In this document: one piece after another, positions 54,682-62,784 of the stretch | Layout: each line of letters starts with the position of its first letter | How positions within the stretch are numbered: position 1 is the stretch's first letter | Source: Fictibacillus sp. b24 | GTDB taxonomy: Bacteria; Bacillota; Bacilli; Bacillales; Fictibacillaceae | Assembly (NCBI RefSeq): GCF_030348825.1 | Contig: NZ_JAUCES010000005.1 | Span: forward strand, 3,162,001 to 3,226,000 | Length of the DNA: 64,000 bases | Direction of reading: 5' to 3' | Made by a program: the position numbers and the translations under genes | Notes under the pieces: generated by a model | The model's database searches: none | What the model was told of the DNA's origin: nothing | What the model saw: the letters and a program-made list of their open reading frames with translations, nothing else

Positions 54682-55341
54682 TTACACTCCTTCATCCTCG
54701 AAACGATTTAGGTCCTCATTTTTCCCAATGACAACCAGAATATCTCCATACTCTAAAGAAACATCTGCAATAGGAGAAACATGTATTTCATCTCCACGTT
54801 TAATGGCAACAATGTTACATCCATAACGCGCACGCACATCTAGATCTGTAAGCGTCTTGTTCACAAGTTTGTCCGTTACGCCAATTTCAACAATACTATG
54901 TTCATGTGATAGTTCAATGAAATCAATAATTTTTTCTGAAGAAATAAGCTGTGCAACTCTGAGTGCCATGTCACGCTCTGGGTGGATAATGCGGTCTGCA
55001 CCTAGCTTTTCCAATACTTTATGATGATAATCATTCTGGGCTTTTACCCAAACTTTGTTAACGCCCGCTTCTTTTAAAAGCAAGGTAGTCAAAATACTTG
55101 CTTGAATGTCTTCTCCGATTGAAACAATAACATGGTTGAAGTTTCGAATGCCTAGAGATTTCATTACCTTTTCATCTGTTGAATTGGCTTGAACCGCTTG
55201 AGTTGCGATCGTTGCAAATTCATTTACTTTTTCCATATCATTATCAATTGCTAGGACATCGTAGCCCATAGTGGCAAATTCTCTACAAATGCTGCCCCCA
55301 AAGCGACCAAGTCCAATTACGGCAAACTGTTTTTTTTTCAT
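54682..55341 (-). CDS. ktrA: Potassium channel regulatory subunit KtrA
   Basis: A 219-residue RCK (TrkA-N plus TrkA-C) protein. The Rossmann motif is GLGRFGGSICREFA (about 11-24), and the acidic end of strand 2 is IDND. The C-terminal RCK_C region (about 135-219) binds regulators such as c-di-AMP in the family. It forms an octameric ring that gates KtrB in response to ATP/ADP. AAGGGGAG precedes the ATG. It is the first gene after a c-di-AMP riboswitch. Confidence 0.96.
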   Translation of the reverse strand: MKKKQFAVIGLGRFGGSICREFATMGYDVLAIDNDMEKVNEFATIATQAVQANSTDEKVMKSLGIRNFNHVIVSIGEDIQASILTTLLLKEAGVNKVWVKAQNDYHHKVLEKLGADRIIHPERDMALRVAQLISSEKIIDFIELSHEHSIVEIGVTDKLVNKTLTDLDVRARYGCNIVAIKRGDEIHVSPIADVSLEYGDILVVIGKNEDLNRFEDEGV

Positions 55342-55473
55342 TACGATTCTCCCCTTAACTACATGAAGTTTTCCTTCGTTGTCCTCTAGCCTTGCTGGTT
55401 AAGAGGTTCTGTAAATCAGTAAAAAAACGCAAAAAAAGACCACACAAAAAAGCGGGTCCGGTTTTTCACCAAA
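55342..55473 (-). promoter_or_regulatory. Expression platform of the c-di-AMP riboswitch
   Basis: About 130 nt between aptamer and ktrA with three T runs (6-7 T each). The short GACC/GGTC pairing before one of them is the best terminator candidate I see. The exact switching fold is not resolved. Confidence 0.5.
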
Positions 55474-55630
55474 TTGACCTCTCCAGTGACATGACGCTTA
55501 CGGGGTTAGCTGTCGGATTAGGGATTGGAGTATCCCTTTTTGCGTAAAGCAAAATTCACCCCAAAAAATTGGTTCCCCCGTTTCACAGTAGTTTTACCAT
55601 AAAAACAACTGTAAATTCAGCGATCTAAAG
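55474..55630 (-). ncRNA. c-di-AMP riboswitch (ydaO-yuaA type)
   Basis: On the minus strand the conserved blocks occur in order: CGGGGGAACC (55573-55582), GGGGTGAA, GGGATACTCCAATCCC, then CCGACAGCTAACCCCG and TAAGCG (55495-55516). This is the ydaO/yuaA aptamer, which senses cyclic di-AMP and shuts off K+ uptake genes. It lies upstream of ktrAB, its standard place. The boundaries are estimated. Confidence 0.92.
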
Positions 55631-55710
55631 CCTGCTAAATTTTGAATTACATATACTGTAATCCTCCATCTTTTAAATGTCAATCCATTTTTATAGTGTT
55701 AACAAATACT

Positions 55711-56493
55711 TTACATTTTTCCTGAAAATTGAAGAACCAAAACTACGATTCCAACGATCCATACATAGATCGCAAACCCTTTAAGCGTGCCGGTTTGCAG
55801 AAGTTTAATCATCCATTTCACAGCAATATATCCGAAGATTGCTGATGCTAACGTACCAATCGCAAGCGCTGAAAAAGAGATCGGTGGCTGTGCACCCGTG
55901 AAAAGATCTTTTGACTGAAGAACAACCCCACCTGCAATGGATGGGATGGAGAGTAAAAATGAAAAGTACGCTGCTGCTTTTTTATCGATTTTACAAAATA
56001 ACGCCGCTGCAATTGTGAGACCAGACCGGGAAACTGCCGGAAGAATAGCCGCTCCTTGAAATGTTCCGATCACTAGAGCATCGCGTATTGTAATGTCACC
56101 AATTCCTTTGTACCCGTTCCGTTTATAAGAATCAGCCCACCATAACAATAATCCTGTCAGCAAAAACTCCCATCCGACGGTTATCCCTGTTTTAGAGATT
56201 TCTTCAAAAAAACCTTTAAAAGCCAGTCCGATTATAGCAGTTGGAATCGTTCCTGCAATGAGCAGAATTCCGATTTTGCTGAACGGCCTTCTTATAACTT
56301 CTAAAATCTCTTTTCCATAGACGGTCATAACGGCAATCAGTGTACCAATATGCAGCATACTATCAAGGAATAGTCCCGCTTCCTCCAGCTGAAATACTTG
56401 CCTTCCTAAGAGCAAGTGCCCTGTCGAGCTCACAGGTAAAAATTCAGTTAAGCCTTGGACAATACCTAATATTAGGGCCTCGAGCCAATCCAT
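55711..56493 (-). CDS. uppP: Undecaprenyl-diphosphate phosphatase UppP (BacA)
   Basis: A 260-residue membrane enzyme that removes a phosphate from undecaprenyl diphosphate, recycling the lipid carrier for wall synthesis; it also gives bacitracin tolerance. The two signatures are GIVQGLTEFLPVSSTGHL (about 11-28) and ILPAVSRSGLTIAAAL (about 151-166). About seven or eight helices are expected. GAGGGGGA precedes the ATG. It is a single gene. Confidence 0.97.
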   Translation of the reverse strand: MDWLEALILGIVQGLTEFLPVSSTGHLLLGRQVFQLEEAGLFLDSMLHIGTLIAVMTVYGKEILEVIRRPFSKIGILLIAGTIPTAIIGLAFKGFFEEISKTGITVGWEFLLTGLLLWWADSYKRNGYKGIGDITIRDALVIGTFQGAAILPAVSRSGLTIAAALFCKIDKKAAAYFSFLLSIPSIAGGVVLQSKDLFTGAQPPISFSALAIGTLASAIFGYIAVKWMIKLLQTGTLKGFAIYVWIVGIVVLVLQFSGKM

Positions 56494-56562
56494 AAAAAAA
56501 TCCCCCTCTATAAATGGTCTCGTACAACCTATTCTATAAAGGGGTTTTCTATGCTATGTTTT

Positions 56563-56699
56563 CTAATAGGCGGCGAATCTCTTCGTCAGTTTCGTTTCTG
56601 CGGTACTCACGTATTAAGGATACGATCCGTTCCTCTAATCTTCACTTCCTCGACCTTCTTGCCTCTAAGAAAACATCTATCCTAATAGGCGGCGAATCT
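56563..56699 (-). pseudogene. Possible decayed small gene bounded by an 18-bp direct repeat
   Basis: CTAATAGGCGGCGAATCT occurs at 56563-56580 and again at 56682-56699. On the minus strand, 56557-56642 reads as a charged helical peptide ending EYRRNETDEEIRRLLENIA and stop, with no start codon in frame. The second repeat would encode the same IRRLL end. It looks like the tail of a small helical protein, partly duplicated. The reading as a remnant is an inference. Confidence 0.35.
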
Positions 56700-56704
56700 A
56701 AATT

Positions 56705-58207
56705 TTATAGAACGCCTGAGAACAGACGAGAAAACGACTCTTTCGTTCTTTCCCAAAGCCCTCTTTTATAAAATTCAACCGGGCGAATTTTTGTAGATTC
56801 TTCCATGTCTTCTTCGTACTGTCGAACCAAATCATTAACAGAAGACGTATTCAGCAGGAACACGTTCACTTCAAAGTTCAGATGGAAACTTCTCATATCC
56901 ATATTTGCCGTACCAATCGATGCTGTATCACCATCAATAATGATTACCTTTTGATGCAAAAATCCTTTTTTATACGAATAGATCTCGATTCCTGAGCGTA
57001 AAAGTTCTGGATAATAAGAGCGGGTCGCATATTGAGTTAAGAATCCATCGTTAATTTCCGGAACCATTAACCGGACTTGAACTCCTTTTTTGGCAGCCAC
57101 ACGAAGAGCAGTCCGGATTGCTTCATTCGGAACGAAATATGGTGTTGCGATCCAGATGGATTTTTCCGCGCAGGAAATTAAAGAATAATAAAGATCACTC
57201 ATTATCCCGAGCTGCGTATCTGGTCCGCTCGCTACAACGTGAACGGTGCCGTCTCCTTCTGCCGAGTGTGCTGCCGTAAGGTGATCATCTTCTAATAAGT
57301 CCTCACCGCATACATACTCCCAATCCATTAGAAAAATAGCATGCAGAACTTGAACAGCTTCTCCTTCCATGACCATATGCGTATCGCGCCAAAAGCCGAT
57401 ATCAGGATCTTCACCTAAATACTCAACACCAACATTGAGGCCTCCAACAAAACCTATTTTTCCATCAATCACAATAATTTTACGGTGATTTCGGAAGTTT
57501 AGTTTTTGGTTAAAAAATCCATAACGAACAGGTAAAAATGCTTCTACAAGAACACCAGCCTTTTTCATGCGATCAATATCATGCTGCTGAAGCGATAAGC
57601 TACCTATTCCATCATACAAAAATCTGACTTTAACACCTTCGTTTGCTTTTTTTATCAAAAGATCGATAATATCCTTCCCAAGCCGGTCGGAGCGAAAGAT
57701 ATAATATTGAATGTGTATATATTCCTTCGCCTCTTGTAACCGTGCAATGATCTCAGGAAACGTTTCTTGACCATTCTGTAAAATTTTCGTATCCGTGCGT
57801 CTGTTAATACGAGTAAGCGTGATGTGATGAGCATGTTTAGCGAAACATTGCTGATGCCTTTTCAAATCACTAAAATCCGGTTTCTCTTCTTGCTTAGAAA
57901 CCCTGATCCACTCATCCCTGTCTTTTTTTCTTTTCGATTTAAACAGATGACCTTTTAAGTAAAGTTGCCCCGAATAAAGGTAAAACATATACCCTACAAA
58001 TGGGAACAGAATCAAAACATAAATCCATAGAAGCGTGTGCTGAGCTGTTCTGTTTTCGAGCATTAACGAATAAATCGTGTACAAAATAACGGCAATGTAA
58101 AGGAGCCCGAATGCTGCTTTAATAATTACATATCCTTCTGCAAAAAAAACGATGTATAAACAGACGAGTAACAATAGTGTGAGGAAAAATTCCCATATTC
58201 GTTTCAT
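56705..58207 (-). CDS. cls: Cardiolipin synthase
   Basis: A 500-residue phospholipase-D-type enzyme that joins two phosphatidylglycerols into cardiolipin. Two N-terminal membrane segments (about 5-60) are followed by two HKD motifs: NHRKIIVIDGKIGFVGGLN (about 237-255) and LHQKVIIIDGDTASIGTANMD (about 415-435). The length matches the Bacillus ClsA/YwnE group. AAAGGAG precedes the ATG. It is a single gene upstream of a 21-bp-unit array. Confidence 0.95.
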   Translation of the reverse strand: MKRIWEFFLTLLLLVCLYIVFFAEGYVIIKAAFGLLYIAVILYTIYSLMLENRTAQHTLLWIYVLILFPFVGYMFYLYSGQLYLKGHLFKSKRKKDRDEWIRVSKQEEKPDFSDLKRHQQCFAKHAHHITLTRINRRTDTKILQNGQETFPEIIARLQEAKEYIHIQYYIFRSDRLGKDIIDLLIKKANEGVKVRFLYDGIGSLSLQQHDIDRMKKAGVLVEAFLPVRYGFFNQKLNFRNHRKIIVIDGKIGFVGGLNVGVEYLGEDPDIGFWRDTHMVMEGEAVQVLHAIFLMDWEYVCGEDLLEDDHLTAAHSAEGDGTVHVVASGPDTQLGIMSDLYYSLISCAEKSIWIATPYFVPNEAIRTALRVAAKKGVQVRLMVPEINDGFLTQYATRSYYPELLRSGIEIYSYKKGFLHQKVIIIDGDTASIGTANMDMRSFHLNFEVNVFLLNTSSVNDLVRQYEEDMEESTKIRPVEFYKRGLWERTKESFSRLFSGVL

Positions 58208-58390
58208 GCACTAGCTCCTTTTTCAATCTTCTCTTTACCTCTTTTATTCCCTTACCCTTGTAAATAAAACAAAAGCACCTCTCTTTTTATACCATTTTTT
58301 CTTAGGATTTGCAGATATCATGACTGTTATGAAATAAGTACCGTTTCGATCATTCGAACGGCTCCCATGCACAGACTCCTCGATGGCACT
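58208..58390. other. Upstream region of cls
   Basis: About 180 bp, AT-rich, expected to hold the cls promoter. With the array that follows (58391-58516) the gap between cls and spoIIP is about 370 bp. No gene is supported. Confidence 0.45.
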
Positions 58391-58516
58391 TAATGTCGAC
58401 TTTTACGAAAATACTGTCCACTTTTTGAGTTTTACTGTCCACTTTCGCTGATTTACTGTCCACTTTTATAAATTTACTGTCCACTCTGCTATTTTTACTG
58501 TCCACTTTAATTTTCC
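58391..58516. repeat. Tandem array A4, six 21-bp units
   Basis: Units start at 58391, 58412, 58433, 58454, 58475 and 58496. The core is TACTGTCCACTTT (first unit TAATGTCGACTTT) followed by about 8 variable bases. Read on the minus strand in one frame it would give repeated KVDSK heptapeptides, but there is no ribosome binding site. It lies between the spoIIP terminator and the cls promoter region. Confidence 0.92.
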
Positions 58517-58534
58517 GCAAAAAAAGAAACACAT

Positions 58535-58570
58535 AAAAAAACTCCAAAGGTTATCACCACCTCTGGAGTC
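58535..58570 (-). terminator. Terminator of spoIIP
   Basis: Minus-strand stem ACTCCA-AGG type (ACTCCAGAGG/CCTTTGGAGT) followed by seven T. Confidence 0.85.
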
Positions 58571-58578
58571 ATTTAACC

Positions 58579-59730
58579 TTATTCAGCTTTCGCTCCATTT
58601 TGCTTCCAATAGTACTCTGCTACGGCATCAGCTACAGCTTCAGCACTTCTGTATAGCTCATCCATGTTGTTGTCGACGCCTCCGAATTCAATGAGAAGAG
58701 CATTTTCGGATAAGTCTTGATTGTAGACGCCGTTGCCAGTGGTTTTGTTTTTGCCGATTACCCCACGGCTTAATCCTGGATATTTCTTATCTAAAATCGC
58801 ATTAATTTCCTGTGCTGCTTTTTGGTTTTTCTCAAAATTAGGATTAGCAGTTCCGATTACAAACAGCGTACGTGCATAAGATTTCCCATTAATTTCGGTT
58901 GTTGTGGATTTTCCTCTTAGCGAGTCACGATGCAGATCAAAGATCAGGTCTATATCCTGATTGCTCGCCATTGCACTTTGAACGAGCGTACGTGACATCG
59001 GGTAACTTTTTCGATAGTCTGTATTATTTTTCTTCAACAGTTCCGTCATGTTGGTATAATCAACGGTTGTTCCAATTCCTCTCGCCTCAAGTTCCTCGCC
59101 TAATTTTTTCCCGACCATCGTAATATTTACTTTGGAATGAATGGCATGGTCTGGATTTGTGACTCCTTTCAAGTGAGGTAAAAAGGACTCCCAGCTGTGT
59201 GAATGATAGATATAGGCGATCTTCTTACCGCTCGTCGTTTGCCCTGGCGGATTTTGTGGCTCAGTGGGATCAGGATCTTCTAAACGCTCCATGTCTTGAA
59301 CCTCTGCTTCTTCACCGCTTAACAACAGCTCCATTGGCGGCGGTGACTCGTACGCCAAGTTCGTATAATCCGTTCCTTCCCCAGCGACAATGATCGTGGA
59401 ATCGTAGAGCGCAAATCCTGGCAGTTCGTTTCCCAGCAGGCTTCGAATGTCCCCAGGTTTTATGCTTGTAGTAAGCTCGAACAATACACTCGATAATGCA
59501 GGCGGTTCACTCTCTTTCGGCAGTTCTTGCGTAAAGTATCTGTTTTCCCAGCCTATGAAATAGACAAGTGCCTCTCCAGAAAACTCCGTTAGCCATTTGT
59601 GCATAGTCGAAGAACTCAACCTGTATTTGTGCTCAAAAGATGTGATAAAACTAGTGGCAATCACAATAAATAGCATGGCTCCAGCAAGTAATAAAGGTAA
59701 CCGTTTCATATTCAATTGCGGGGTAAACAT
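58579..59730 (-). CDS. spoIIP: Stage II sporulation protein P (SpoIIP)
   Basis: A 383-residue membrane-anchored amidase and endopeptidase of the engulfment DMP complex (SpoIID-SpoIIM-SpoIIP), which digests septal peptidoglycan during sporulation. A membrane anchor lies at about 10-30. The catalytic domain starts at about 168 with IAYIYHSHSWESF (zinc-type His and Glu), then IDLIFDLHRDSLRG and ALLIEFGG. GGAGGG precedes the ATG. It is a single gene with a terminator. It is among the clearest signs that the host makes endospores. Confidence 0.96.
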   Translation of the reverse strand: MFTPQLNMKRLPLLLAGAMLFIVIATSFITSFEHKYRLSSSTMHKWLTEFSGEALVYFIGWENRYFTQELPKESEPPALSSVLFELTTSIKPGDIRSLLGNELPGFALYDSTIIVAGEGTDYTNLAYESPPPMELLLSGEEAEVQDMERLEDPDPTEPQNPPGQTTSGKKIAYIYHSHSWESFLPHLKGVTNPDHAIHSKVNITMVGKKLGEELEARGIGTTVDYTNMTELLKKNNTDYRKSYPMSRTLVQSAMASNQDIDLIFDLHRDSLRGKSTTTEINGKSYARTLFVIGTANPNFEKNQKAAQEINAILDKKYPGLSRGVIGKNKTTGNGVYNQDLSENALLIEFGGVDNNMDELYRSAEAVADAVAEYYWKQNGAKAE

Positions 59731-60062
59731 GTATAGCCCTCCACTTCTGTTTGCGTTTCTATCACATCCTATGCACGTAAAAATTTAAATAGAATCAAAT
59801 CTATGAATAAATAATAGAGATTACGTTGCTTTTAAAATTTATCTCTATTAGAAAAGTTGGTATAAGTTATTTTGCCCTCATTGAGAGATAAGAGGAGAGT
59901 GCAAGGTGTGTGCCTAACACCTAAGAAAGTTATCGAGAGGTATGGGATAAGAAAGCATGCTACGTGGATCTTAAGAGACGCATGAGCACACATCTTTTTG
60001 AATGGTTCTTTTCCTAAAAGTTTGTTGCTTCAGAGGCAATTGGTTCAATTCTCTTCTTTGAT
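59731..60062. other. Intergenic region upstream of spoIIP
   Basis: About 330 bp. It contains the spoIIP promoter region and a possible 25-codon frame (59908-59985). Hexamers for a mother-cell sigma factor were not identified with confidence. Confidence 0.45.
59908..59985 (+). CDS. Possible 25-residue peptide
   Basis: GTG start with GGAG 10 bp upstream. It encodes MCLTPKKVIERYGIRKHATW followed by ILRDA. The first half resembles the start of an excisionase-like or MerR-like helix-turn-helix (LTPKKVIERYGI), so it may be a fragment of a lost gene rather than a working peptide. Confidence 0.25.
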   Translation: MCLTPKKVIERYGIRKHATWILRDA

Positions 60063-60194
60063 AAGTTGATTGGAGTGCAAGGTGCGAGACTCCTGCGGGA
60101 CAAGCGGTCAGATGAGACCCTTAAAGGCGCAGAGCGGCAAGGGGCTCACCGCCTGCCCCGCGGAAAGCGAGCAGCCTGGAGCGGAAATCAATCT
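60063..60194 (-). repeat. Dispersed palindrome repeat, copy 11
   Basis: Reverse copy from AAGTTGATTGGAGTGCAAGG to GAGCGGAAATCAATC. The central arm is GACCCTT.../...AAGGGGCTC, which differs from copy 6 at the paired positions on both sides. Confidence 0.92.
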
Positions 60195-60265
60195 CTTTCA
60201 AGAGCAACAACGAATGCAAAAGAAGCCCTTTATTTTATTTAATATGTTTAAATACTTTTAAGCGC

Positions 60266-60293
60266 AAAAAAAAACCAGTTACTCAACTGGTTT
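60266..60293 (-). terminator. Terminator of the marR gene
   Basis: Perfect 9-bp stem AAACCAGTT/AACTGGTTT with a 4-nt loop and a long T run; it overlaps the end of the gene. Confidence 0.88.
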
Positions 60294-60753
60294 GTGATGT
60301 GAAGACAAGCTTATCCGTTTCTGTATGATGATTTCCACTCGCAAGCTTCTCATAAATATCAATAAAAATCCCTAACTCTTCAGGTGACAAATGATTTAGG
60401 TAACTGCTTATTGAATCGACTCTTTCATTTTCAGCCTCTCTTAAAATTTCGTGTCCTTCGTCCGTAATCTCTAAATACACAATTCTACGGTCTAGGTCAC
60501 TTCGGTAACGACTTACATACCCACGCTTGTACAAACGATCCGCACCAACAGTTATCGCACTTGGTTTAACACCCATATAATCAGCTAATTTTGAAACGGT
60601 CCATTTATTTCTAATGCATAATGTCTTTAAAAGTACGAATTGTGTTTTCGTTAGTTCCTTTTCAATTGCAATTTCCGGGTGCAAACGCTTTGACACAATA
60701 TAATGTACTCTTTCCAATCTCTCCACATAGGATTTCAAATCCTTATTCCCCAT
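60283..60753 (-). CDS. MarR-family transcriptional regulator
   Basis: A 156-residue winged-helix protein. The DNA-binding region is KWTVSKLADYMGVKPSAITVGADRLYKRGYVSRYRSDLDRRIVYLEITDEG (about 49-100), with the wing containing the DRR of MarR proteins. GGAGG precedes the ATG. It is divergent from an ArsR-like/MFS operon and shares a short control region with it, so it may regulate that operon, itself, or both. The ligand is unknown. Confidence 0.9.
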   Translation of the reverse strand: MGNKDLKSYVERLERVHYIVSKRLHPEIAIEKELTKTQFVLLKTLCIRNKWTVSKLADYMGVKPSAITVGADRLYKRGYVSRYRSDLDRRIVYLEITDEGHEILREAENERVDSISSYLNHLSPEELGIFIDIYEKLASGNHHTETDKLVFTSQTS

Positions 60754-60858
60754 ACTATGAACCTCCAGCCTCTAAGTTGAAATGCGAATATTATACTAAC
60801 ATTATACAAGAATTTTCATAACATTTGAACTATTTTTTACAAATAATGTGCAAACATG

Positions 60859-60907
60859 TTGACTATTGGCATAAAATTACATTATGATACATTCAAATAA
60901 ATTTGAA
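60859..60907 (+). promoter_or_regulatory. Promoter of the ArsR-like/MFS operon with a palindrome
   Basis: TTGACT (60859-60864) and TATGAT (60883-60888), 18 bp apart. The palindrome TTCAAATAAATTTGAA (6-bp arms, 60892-60907) covers the likely start of transcription and suits a MarR or ArsR operator. Confidence 0.65.
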
Positions 60908-60926
60908 CGTTTCAGGAGTGTTGAAC

Positions 60927-61523
60927 ATGAAAGAAATTTACCACATACGTGAAGTAGAACAGCTAAAGGTTATTTCTGACCCGCTTCGCATTAAAATTCT
61001 TTGGGAGATCTTAGATGAAGCAAAGACCGGAAAAATCCTATCTGACCTTTTAGAAGTACCTGCACCTAAAATTCACTATCATCTAAAAGAAATGGAACGC
61101 GTTGGCTTGATAGTGGTTGAACGCACCGAAGAAAAGAATGGCATTATACAAAAGTTCTACAGACCTGTAGCTCATTCATTTTCAATAGCTGAAATTTTGC
61201 CTGATCAGCGTAATGCAGTAAAAGATGAACTCTCTGATGCGCTAAAAGAAAACATTCTTGTATCTCTCGAAAAAACTAAATCGATGATTCGCAAGCTGGA
61301 TCCTGAAGTGCTGGCCTATACAGATTCCCCTCTTAAATTTGGATATAGGCATGTGAAACTGTCTTCTGACCAAGTTAAACAGCTTCATGAAAAAGCAAAA
61401 GAAATTTCCGAGTTAATCTCAGAGTTTAAAAAGAATGAACGTGAGGATGGCGAGATTTATCATTACTTCATGCTCTCATTCCCTCTAAAAGAAACACCAT
61501 ATCCAGAAGAGGAGCTTGATTGA
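60927..61523 (+). CDS. ArsR-like winged-helix regulator
   Basis: A 198-residue protein. The first about 85 residues form a winged helix (LKVISDPLRIKILWEILDEAKTGKILSDLLEVPAPKIHYHLKEMERVGLIVV). The rest is a helical, charged C-terminal part with no metal-ligand motif like that of CzrA. The ATG at 60927 has AGGAG upstream; an earlier frame to 60903 lacks it. It is next to the MFS gene with a 1-bp gap, so it probably controls that transporter. Confidence 0.88.
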   Translation: MKEIYHIREVEQLKVISDPLRIKILWEILDEAKTGKILSDLLEVPAPKIHYHLKEMERVGLIVVERTEEKNGIIQKFYRPVAHSFSIAEILPDQRNAVKDELSDALKENILVSLEKTKSMIRKLDPEVLAYTDSPLKFGYRHVKLSSDQVKQLHEKAKEISELISEFKKNEREDGEIYHYFMLSFPLKETPYPEEELD

Positions 61524-61524
61524 A

Positions 61525-62772
61525 ATGACACAAGCACTGACGGTACAGGATAAAAATATTGAAGGATCTCTTTTTAAACAGCGTTCTTTTTTGTTCATAT
61601 GGGCAATCACGATTTGTTCTTCATTTTCCATCGCTATTTTTCAGTTTTCACAAAGCTGGTATGTCGTAAAAACTCTCGACAAAGAAGCGTCGCTCGGAAT
61701 CGTATTTATCGCAGCGAACGTGCCTCGTATTTTATTTATGGCCATTGGAGGCGTTTTAGCAGATCGAGTCAGCCGAACTAAAATTTTGTTCGTCTCTAAT
61801 CTCTTAAGAACTGTTCTATTAGTTGGATTGTTGATTATGCTCGCAACAGGACATCTATCCCTTCTCTCTTTTATCATTTTCGGTTTGTTTTTTGGCGCAC
61901 TTGATGCCTTTGTCTGGCCGGCGAACGGATCTTTATTACCTAATGTCGTTGATCATTCCCAGCTAACACGTGCAAACTCAGTCATTCAAACCACTCAGCA
62001 GAGCTCTCTCATTCTCGGACCGATGATTGGCGGGCTACTTGTCGCGAGCAGTGGAGGTTACTTTCTTTCATTTGGGGTGCCTGCATTCATGCTTCTTCTA
62101 TCTGCTGTTCTTGCCTTCCTGCTCAATGTTCCAGCTTCGGAGAGCTCTAGTTCAAAAAAGTCTGGCATGTGGCAATCCATTAAAGAAGGCCTTGATGTGG
62201 TAAAGAGTTCTGCCTTTTTAAAAGCACTATTCTTAAGTACGATTTTTCTAAATGTTTTCGTTGTCGGTCCTTTAATGATGGGTCTGCCGATCTTTGTAAA
62301 AAATGTTCTCGACGGCAGCGCATTGGATTTCAGCTTTATTGAAGGGTCCATGGCTGCCGGCATGCTTATCAGTTCAGTGATCATCGGAATTTTAAACATT
62401 AAGAAAAGGCGAGGTCTTATGGTAACTCTCTCGCTTTTCACCATGAACGTTTTCTTTTTCTTGTTTAGTCAAAGTTCATCTCTTTACGCTTGCATGTTCG
62501 CGATCTTTTTTATTGGAATCACATTCCCGGCTACAAATATTCCGCTCATTTCAGCGGTACAGTCTTCTGTAGATAAAAAACTGCTTGGCCGTTTGATGGG
62601 ACTGCTTACGATGGCAAGTATGGGTCTCGCCCCATTATCTCTCGCAGCAACATCCATATTGATCTCATACGGTTTCACTATCGATAAGATTATGGCTGGC
62701 GGTGCACTCTCTTTAATTCTTGTAAATGTTTTAATCATGTGGAAACTTCCTGCTTTAAGAAAAATGGAATAG
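61525..62772 (+). CDS. MFS transporter
   Basis: A 415-residue major-facilitator protein with about 12 membrane helices. Motif A between helices 2 and 3 appears as GGVLADRVSRTKILFVSN. The segment GALDAFVWPANGSLLPNVV followed by ANSVIQTTQQSSLILGPMIGGLLV is common in macrolide- and drug-efflux-like MFS proteins. The ATG at 61525 has GAGGAG 10 bp upstream; the TTG at 61516 is the alternative. The neighbouring regulators suggest an inducible exporter; the substrate is unknown. Confidence 0.9.
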   Translation: MTQALTVQDKNIEGSLFKQRSFLFIWAITICSSFSIAIFQFSQSWYVVKTLDKEASLGIVFIAANVPRILFMAIGGVLADRVSRTKILFVSNLLRTVLLVGLLIMLATGHLSLLSFIIFGLFFGALDAFVWPANGSLLPNVVDHSQLTRANSVIQTTQQSSLILGPMIGGLLVASSGGYFLSFGVPAFMLLLSAVLAFLLNVPASESSSSKKSGMWQSIKEGLDVVKSSAFLKALFLSTIFLNVFVVGPLMMGLPIFVKNVLDGSALDFSFIEGSMAAGMLISSVIIGILNIKKRRGLMVTLSLFTMNVFFFLFSQSSSLYACMFAIFFIGITFPATNIPLISAVQSSVDKKLLGRLMGLLTMASMGLAPLSLAATSILISYGFTIDKIMAGGALSLILVNVLIMWKLPALRKME

Positions 62773-62784
62773 GCGGTGGATTGG

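Noticed and set aside
58350-58547. 65-codon frame with KVDSK heptapeptides
   Set aside because: It is array A4; sister arrays have other cores and no start signals, so a DNA element is the better explanation.
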